This document shows positions 6,649 to 12,657 of a DNA stretch of 12,657 bases, in pieces; within the stretch, counting starts at the first letter, position 1; each line of letters starts with the position of its first letter. A model generated the notes under the pieces. The model was given only the letters and a program-made list of their open reading frames with translations, ran no database searches and was not told where the DNA came from. A program made the position numbers and the translations under genes. This stretch comes from an uncultured Bacteroidota bacterium. Its GTDB lineage: Bacteria > Bacteroidota > Bacteroidia > Chitinophagales > Chitinophagaceae. The DNA lies in NCBI GenBank assembly GCA_903906615.1, contig CAIVKT010000047.1, positions 1-12,657 on the forward strand, in the 5' to 3' direction.

Positions 6649-7689
6649 ATGAAACAGGAACAGGATAACATCATAGACGGGCTGCTGGGCAAGTACCTGG
6701 CAGGCGAGGCAACTGATGCCGAGAAAGAAACCGTGCAGCAGTGGCTGAATGAAAGCAAAGCAAACAAAGAATATTATAACGACCTGAAACTCATCTGGTC
6801 GCAAAGCAGGCTGGCCGCGCCGCAAAGCACGGTTGATGAACATGAGGCGTGGCAAAGGTTCAGCGCATTAACACAAACGCAGCGCAAGGTGGTGACCCTA
6901 CCCGCACGTCCTTCTTATACGTGGCTTAAGGCAGCGGCGATATTATTGTTGCTGGCAGGTGGCGGGTATATGGCTTACAACTTCTCTACACAAAATAAAG
7001 AACAGGTAGCTATTACAGTGCCTGCCCATACTCCTGCAAGGGATACCGCCATAACGGCCACGCAACCCGCGCCTGTAGCAGCTATAGCAGATACGGAGAT
7101 AAAAGAGATACCTGCTTATAAAAAGAATAATGCAGTAGTACGTTCGTTTGCGATGAGCAAAACGCACGACCGTTTTTTAGATAGGCAAGAGCAGGATATA
7201 ACTTTACAAAAGCGCCACAAAGGGATGATCTTTTCGCAGCGCCGCCATTCTATGGGCTACAACAACAGCCCCATGGCCGATGACGACCTTAATACCAACG
7301 ACTTTGTGTGCAATACCACCAAATGCCCGCTGGAAATATGTATTACGCAAACGCTGCAATGCGGTGTCAACAAGCCTTCCACAGCCTCTACATGCAGCAT
7401 CATAGAGCCCGACCAATCGGGCCAGCTCTGCTATAAGGACACCAATAAAACAGACAGAAACTGCGCGCTTACAGTTGATCAGATCACTATTAAAAAGATC
7501 TCTACCGGTGAGACCATCCTGCTTACGGCCGACTCAAAGCCATCTACTGCGTGGCAGGTATTCAACTACATCACCGGCAAAGAGAAAGGCGATATACTGG
7601 CCGGTAATTTCCAGGACGACTGCGGCGAACAGCCTAATGAACACGGGCTTAGGATAGACAATCTTTTTGGCGATCTGCGGTTGCAATAA
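6649..7689 (+). CDS. anti-sigma factor with cysteine-rich periplasmic domain
   Basis: A 346-residue single-pass membrane protein directly after the sigma gene. Residues 8-58 look like the N-terminal anti-sigma part of FecR-type proteins (LLGKYLAGEATDAEKETVQQWL), and EAWQRF at 66-71 is the usual segment before the membrane. One transmembrane helix runs about 92-110. A low-complexity Ala/Thr/Pro linker follows to about 140. The C-terminal part lacks any FecR sensor signature I recognise. Instead it has eight cysteines at 221, 226, 231, 238, 249, 261, 272 and 325, seven of them within 52 residues, suggesting a disulfide-stabilised or thiol-sensing periplasmic domain. No TonB receptor, SusC or SusD gene is next to it, unlike classical FecR systems. 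Anti-sigma role: good. Nature of the signal: unknown. Confidence 0.85.
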   Translation: MKQEQDNIIDGLLGKYLAGEATDAEKETVQQWLNESKANKEYYNDLKLIWSQSRLAAPQSTVDEHEAWQRFSALTQTQRKVVTLPARPSYTWLKAAAILLLLAGGGYMAYNFSTQNKEQVAITVPAHTPARDTAITATQPAPVAAIADTEIKEIPAYKKNNAVVRSFAMSKTHDRFLDRQEQDITLQKRHKGMIFSQRRHSMGYNNSPMADDDLNTNDFVCNTTKCPLEICITQTLQCGVNKPSTASTCSIIEPDQSGQLCYKDTNKTDRNCALTVDQITIKKISTGETILLTADSKPSTAWQVFNYITGKEKGDILAGNFQDDCGEQPNEHGLRIDNLFGDLRLQ

Positions 7690-7743
7690 GACTATTTTCC
7701 CTTCTTGTGGTATCTTATGACAACAGTTGCATTTAAATAATAC

Positions 7744-7763
7744 CAATACCATTGACGGTATTG
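7744..7763. repeat. 7-bp inverted repeat after the anti-sigma gene
   Basis: CAATACC (7744-7750) and GGTATTG (7757-7763) pair perfectly around a six-base loop, 54 bases after the anti-sigma stop codon. A terminator role for the sigma/anti-sigma operon is possible, but there is no T-tract after it. It may instead belong to the DnaA-box region that begins 10 bases further on. Confidence 0.35.
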
Positions 7764-7773
7764 ACTTTCAGCG

Positions 7774-7805
7774 TATTCCACAGGTTATACAGAACGTGTG
7801 GATAA
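7774..7805. other. DnaA-box cluster, possible origin or DnaA-controlled region
   Basis: TGTGGATAA at 7797-7805 is the exact reverse complement of the consensus DnaA box TTATCCACA. TTATACAGA at 7785-7793 differs from TTATNCACA at one position, and TATTCCACA at 7774-7782 differs from TTATCCACA at two, so three box-like 9-mers lie within 32 bases. An AT-rich stretch (7811-7865) follows. This arrangement is what a minimal origin looks like, and it lies just before gyrB, a gene often near oriC. It could equally be a DnaA-responsive regulatory region. dnaA and dnaN are not in the window. Confidence 0.4.
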
Positions 7806-7818
7806 CGTGCATTTTTTA

Positions 7819-9923
<2,105 letters not shown>

Positions 9924-9949
9924 TCAATAAGCAAAACATAACAGAGTAG

Positions 9950-9976
9950 AAGCGGCCCATGAAGGGCCGCTTTTTT
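9950..9976 (+). terminator. rho-independent terminator of gyrB
   Basis: AAGCGGCCC (9950-9958) pairs perfectly with GGGCCGCTT (9964-9972) around the loop ATGAA, and six T follow the GC-rich stem (9971-9976). The in-frame ATG at 9959 that could extend the next gene is the loop of this hairpin, which argues against that start. Confidence 0.9.
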
Positions 9977-10006
9977 AACACCACATTTTTTATAAAAACA
10001 AAAGAG

Positions 10007-10423
10007 ATGGAATTAAAACCAACATGGCACCAGCTGCACAAAGAATCATTAGGCTTCGGTCAAAGGCTGGCAGACAGCGTAGCCAACGGCATGGGTTCGT
10101 GGTCATTTATCATTATCCAATCTATCATAGTAATACTATGGATGGCGCTAAACGTGGTGGGCTTTGTAATGCACTGGGATCCCTATCCCTTCATATTGCT
10201 CAATCTTGTTTTCTCCACGCAGGCAGCCTATGCCGCGCCCATCATCATGATGGCGCAAAACAGGCAGAGTGAAAGAGACCGCATACAGGCGCAGGCAGAT
10301 TACCAGACCAACCTGGATGCGAAGAAAGAAATAGAAGCCCTGCAGCTAAAACTGAACGCCCTGGAAACAGAGAAGCTGGATAAGATCATAGCGATGCTGG
10401 CGGAGCTGAAAAAAGGCGCTTAA
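10007..10423 (+). CDS. DUF1003 family membrane protein
   Basis: A 138-residue inner-membrane protein of the DUF1003 family. The full family pattern is present: GFGQRLADSVANGMGSWSFI (16-35), W45 and N49, DPYPFILLNLVFSTQAAYAAP (58-78), and IMMAQNRQSERDR (80-92). Two transmembrane helices lie at about 33-53 and 61-80, followed by a charged coiled-coil-like tail (about 95-135). Family function is unknown. The start at 10007 (MELKPTWHQ) is preferred over the in-frame ATG at 9959, which lies in the gyrB terminator loop. Only 30 bases separate that terminator from the start and no TAnnTTTG box is visible there. Its stop codon overlaps the stop of the converging cytochrome gene. Confidence 0.9.
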   Translation: MELKPTWHQLHKESLGFGQRLADSVANGMGSWSFIIIQSIIVILWMALNVVGFVMHWDPYPFILLNLVFSTQAAYAAPIIMMAQNRQSERDRIQAQADYQTNLDAKKEIEALQLKLNALETEKLDKIIAMLAELKKGA

Positions 10424-10842
10424 TACTTAGCCCTTATCTCCTTCACCTGGTCCGGGGTAATTACAGCGCCTGTGTTGCCAAAGTTGGTGTAGACATAGGT
10501 AAGTACCGCTGCCACTTCATCGTCAGAAAGCTGTTGCGGGGGCATCATATTGCTGTATTTGTCGCCGTTCACGGTTATTTCGCTGCTGCTGCCTTTTACC
10601 ACCATTTTAATAGCTTGCTCATGGTTGGCCAGGTAATCAGCTTTTGCAAGCGGGGGAAAGGAGCCCGGCACACCTTGGCCGTTGGCCATATGGCAGGTAC
10701 TGCAATTATTTTTGTATATTGTTTCGCCGGCGGGGGCAGCCTTGGCTGTATTTGCGCTTCCGCTATCCGGTGTTGTATTGTTGCCGCAGGAAGTTACAGA
10801 TAGTGCAATAGCAGCAAGCAGCATGGTGCAAAGGTTTTTCAT
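10420..10842 (-). CDS. lipoprotein cytochrome c (monoheme, class I)
   Basis: A 140-residue exported c-type cytochrome. The N terminus is a lipoprotein signal: hydrophobic LLAAIALS and lipobox V16-T-S-C19, so the mature protein is tethered to a membrane through C19. A short Asn/Ser/Ala/Pro linker follows, then the heme-binding C47-S-T-C50-H51. M100 in NMMPP is the likely sixth heme ligand, and LSDDEVAAVLTYVYTNFGN is the usual C-terminal helix. It probably carries electrons in the periplasm, but no oxidase or dehydrogenase partner is adjacent. The frame extends upstream to an ATG at 10968, but that would add 42 residues before the signal peptide, so the ATG at 10842 is chosen. It runs convergently into DUF1003, sharing the bases TTAA at the two stop codons. 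Confidence 0.9.
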   Translation of the reverse strand: MKNLCTMLLAAIALSVTSCGNNTTPDSGSANTAKAAPAGETIYKNNCSTCHMANGQGVPGSFPPLAKADYLANHEQAIKMVVKGSSSEITVNGDKYSNMMPPQQLSDDEVAAVLTYVYTNFGNTGAVITPDQVKEIRAKY

Positions 10843-10967
10843 AGTATACGCTTTATAGAAAGGCAATACAAAAGAACAAAAAAAAGTGGTGCGCCTCTTT
10901 AATCGGGGATTAAAAAAATGGCAGATCAAGTTGTTATTTTGCCCTTTATAAATAATAGGTGGTGTCA

Positions 10968-10981
10968 CAATTTTAAAATTG
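10968..10981. repeat. 14-bp perfect palindrome between divergent genes
   Basis: CAATTTTAAAATTG is an exact palindrome in the 180 bp between the divergent cytochrome and Ig-repeat genes. It ends 13 bases before TACATTCG (10995-11002), a one-mismatch -7 box for the Ig-repeat gene. A regulator site is possible. It is pure A/T apart from its ends, so chance is a real alternative. Confidence 0.3.
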
Positions 10982-11022
10982 CAAGTAAGTTTTATACATT
11001 CGTAGCGTAAATCAGTAAATTT

Positions 11023-12447
11023 ATGAAATATATTTATCTTTCAACTTTGTTATTGCTCGCCGGTTTCTCCTCTTTTGCCACCGGGGCTATATCAGGTTCC
11101 TTGTCGGTATGTGCAGGAAGCACTACTACCTTAACAGACACTACGGCAGGCGGTACCTGGTACAGCCTCAACACAGCTGTAGCTACCGTCAATCCTTCCA
11201 CAGGTGTGGTTTCAGGTGTTTCTGCCGGTACAGCAACTATCAGTTATGATCTTGGCTTAGGCGGTGCCGATACCATAGTAGTCACCGTAAACGCCATGCC
11301 GAACGCCATTACAGGCACTACAACAGTATGTGCTGCCGGCACCGATACCTTATCCGCAACACCATCGGGCGGCAGGTGGGGCCTCAGTCCTACCAGCGTG
11401 GCTACTATCAATGATACGTCAGGCGTGGTATCGGGTATTGTATCCGGCACAGCCATCGCCAGCTACACCCTTACCGGTGGCTGCTATGTGACAACTCCTA
11501 TTACTGTAAGCCCTGTACCCGGCGCAATCACAGGCGCAGGCATTATCTGCATTGGCTCTACTACTATATTATCAGATGCCACCGCAGGCGGCACCTGGAG
11601 CAGCAGCAATGCAGGGACAGCTTACATAGACCCTACCGGAGATGTGCTTGGCTCATCAGCCGGTTTTGCTACTATCGCTTATACAACACCCGCAGGTTGC
11701 AGCGTATCATTCCTCATGAATGTAATATCCTCCCCTGCGCCAATAGCAGGCCTGCCCGCAGGCGCGCTTTGCACCGGCGGCACCATTACCTTCGCCGACG
11801 CCACAACAGGCGGCTACTGGAGCAGCGGCGATACCACTATTGCCAAAGTAGACTCAGCAACCGGGGTGATCACTGCTGTGGCGCCGGGCTTTAACGTGAT
11901 CAGTTATTCTTTAAGCGCGCTCTGCTCCGTGAGTACTATCATCACCGTAGACCCTGCACCTACAGCCATACTCAACGATAGCGCGGTGATCTGCACCAGC
12001 AGCCCGCTCTTCCTTGCAGATACCACTAACGGCGGTAAATGGAGCGGCAGTTCTGCCGTAGCTACTGTAGATTCTGCTACAGGTATGGTAACCGGCCTCA
12101 CCGCAGGTACCGCAACGCTTACCTATACTTTACCTGGGGGCTGCGCTGTTACTGCAACGGTAACAGTAGATGTGGCACCCTGCAACACAGGCGTAGTGGC
12201 AACAAACGTGAATAACGCAACACCGGTATTATTCCCTAACCCTGCTACCGATGAGCTGACCATTGAAACAGCCGCCGGCAACTATGCTTCTTTCACAATC
12301 ACCAATGGTATAGGGCAAACATTCGCACAGCAGCAGATCACCGCTAAACAAACCATAGTGAATGTAAAAGACCTCGCACCGGCCATCTACTACATCACTT
12401 TCAAAGGTGATAATGGCACACTGGTTCAGCGGTTCATTAAGTTATAA
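11023..12447 (+). CDS. secreted Ig-like repeat protein with type IX sorting domain
   Basis: A 474-residue surface or secreted protein. A signal peptide (1 to about 19-21) is followed by five Ig-like (BIG2-type) repeats starting near residues 22, 95, 168, 240 and 315, each 72-75 long. Each reads roughly C-x-G-S-T, then D-x-T-x-G-G-x-W, V-D-x-x-T-G-V-V, S-A-G-T-A-T-I-S-Y, and a late Cys. Repeats 2-5 have an early and a late Cys (for example C103 and C176 as early ones); repeat 1 has only C30, with Ala at the late position. The last 75 residues (from PVLFPNPATDEL; P405-N-P) form a Por-secretion C-terminal domain ending in VQRFIKL, so export by the type IX system is expected. An adhesive or structural role is likely; no catalytic domain is present. 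The protein is valine-, threonine- and glycine-rich, unlike its neighbours. Confidence 0.9.
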   Translation: MKYIYLSTLLLLAGFSSFATGAISGSLSVCAGSTTTLTDTTAGGTWYSLNTAVATVNPSTGVVSGVSAGTATISYDLGLGGADTIVVTVNAMPNAITGTTTVCAAGTDTLSATPSGGRWGLSPTSVATINDTSGVVSGIVSGTAIASYTLTGGCYVTTPITVSPVPGAITGAGIICIGSTTILSDATAGGTWSSSNAGTAYIDPTGDVLGSSAGFATIAYTTPAGCSVSFLMNVISSPAPIAGLPAGALCTGGTITFADATTGGYWSSGDTTIAKVDSATGVITAVAPGFNVISYSLSALCSVSTIITVDPAPTAILNDSAVICTSSPLFLADTTNGGKWSGSSAVATVDSATGMVTGLTAGTATLTYTLPGGCAVTATVTVDVAPCNTGVVATNVNNATPVLFPNPATDELTIETAAGNYASFTITNGIGQTFAQQQITAKQTIVNVKDLAPAIYYITFKGDNGTLVQRFIKL

Positions 12448-12469
12448 CACAAGCAAGCATCATTTACTT

Positions 12470-12501
12470 AACGCCTCCTGCACGGGAGGCGTTATTTTTT
12501 T
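12470..12501 (+). terminator. rho-independent terminator of the Ig-repeat gene
   Basis: AACGCCTCC (12470-12478) pairs perfectly with GGAGGCGTT (12485-12493) around a six-base loop, followed by A and seven T. It starts 22 bases after the stop codon at 12445-12447. Confidence 0.9.
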
Positions 12502-12657
12502 GTGCCTCCAGTTGATTTCAGCAAAGACAACAAAGGATGGTTCATTATAGAGGCCATAGATATAGAGACCGCAATGCCAGCAAGAAACGGGTTGCGTATA
12601 CATGAACTTGCTGCGATACCATATGGCTTTGCAACTCCTGTACGTTAACAACCAGCC
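12502..12657. other. 3' flank without a supported gene
   Basis: Several short open frames cross these bases. On the plus strand a GTG at 12502 gives 48 codons to a stop at 12646-12648. On the minus strand one frame is open from the right edge to 12460 but would read through the terminator stem. I recognise none of them and codon use does not clearly favour one. A gene entering from the right edge on the minus strand cannot be excluded. Confidence 0.3.

Noticed and set aside
9959..10006. N-terminal extension of the DUF1003 protein
   Set aside because: The ATG lies in the loop of the gyrB terminator and the added residues do not fit the family.
10843..10968. N-terminal extension of cytochrome c by 42 residues
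   Set aside because: It would precede the lipoprotein signal peptide, which needs to be at the N terminus.
11086..12180. Regular repeats that might suggest a CRISPR array or tandem DNA repeat
   Set aside because: The period of about 219 bases is protein-level Ig repeats; the DNA copies are too diverged and too long for CRISPR.
12502..12648. Plus-strand 48-codon frame starting at GTG after the terminator
   Set aside because: No homology recognised, no promoter in view, and other frames over the same bases are equally open.

Overview
The window reads as chromosomal DNA of a Bacteroidota bacterium, most likely of the Chitinophagaceae/Chitinophagales type. The pointers are a short GyrB without the long enterobacterial insertion, an ECF sigma factor with a hydrophobic C-terminal tail followed by a FecR-type anti-sigma factor, a secreted protein with a type IX secretion C-terminal domain, promoters of the TAnnTTTG class, and the absence of clear Shine-Dalgarno sequences. 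This assignment comes from recognising families, not from a search. Most of the window is ordinary core genome; I see no phage, insertion sequence, CRISPR array, tRNA or rRNA.

Left part (1-4664). A secreted TlpA-like thioredoxin (52-582, +) converges on a leftward block that reads DUF502 membrane protein -> serC -> DUF1015 protein -> Kv-beta-type aldo/keto reductase. DUF502 and serC overlap by 23 bases. Between serC and the DUF1015 gene, where many Bacteroidota carry serA, there is instead 174 bp holding a C/G-rich palindromic repeat-like element. The DUF1015 protein carries an ADGHHR motif like that of ParB-fold free-serine kinases, which fits its place beside serC.

Middle (4665-7689). A compact divergent promoter region of about 80 bp has a TATATTTG box facing each way. 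It separates the leftward block from a rightward gene for a large PagL-like outer-membrane protein. This is followed by a sigma factor that must start at a non-ATG codon and an anti-sigma factor whose periplasmic part is rich in cysteine and does not look like the usual FecR sensor domain. The sigma/anti-sigma pair has no SusC/TonB-receptor neighbour in view.

Right part (7690-12657). A cluster of DnaA-box-like sequences and AT-rich DNA precedes a good promoter and gyrB, which ends at a strong terminator. Then come a DUF1003 membrane protein and, converging on it so that the two stop codons overlap, a lipoprotein cytochrome c. Last is a secreted protein made of five Ig-like repeats of about 73 residues plus a type IX sorting domain, followed by a clear terminator. 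The final 156 bases hold no gene I can support.

The observations most worth a second look are the cysteine-rich anti-sigma sensor, the DUF1015/serC pairing without serA, the PagL motif with its acidic catalytic residue replaced by Asn, and the DnaA-box cluster at gyrB.
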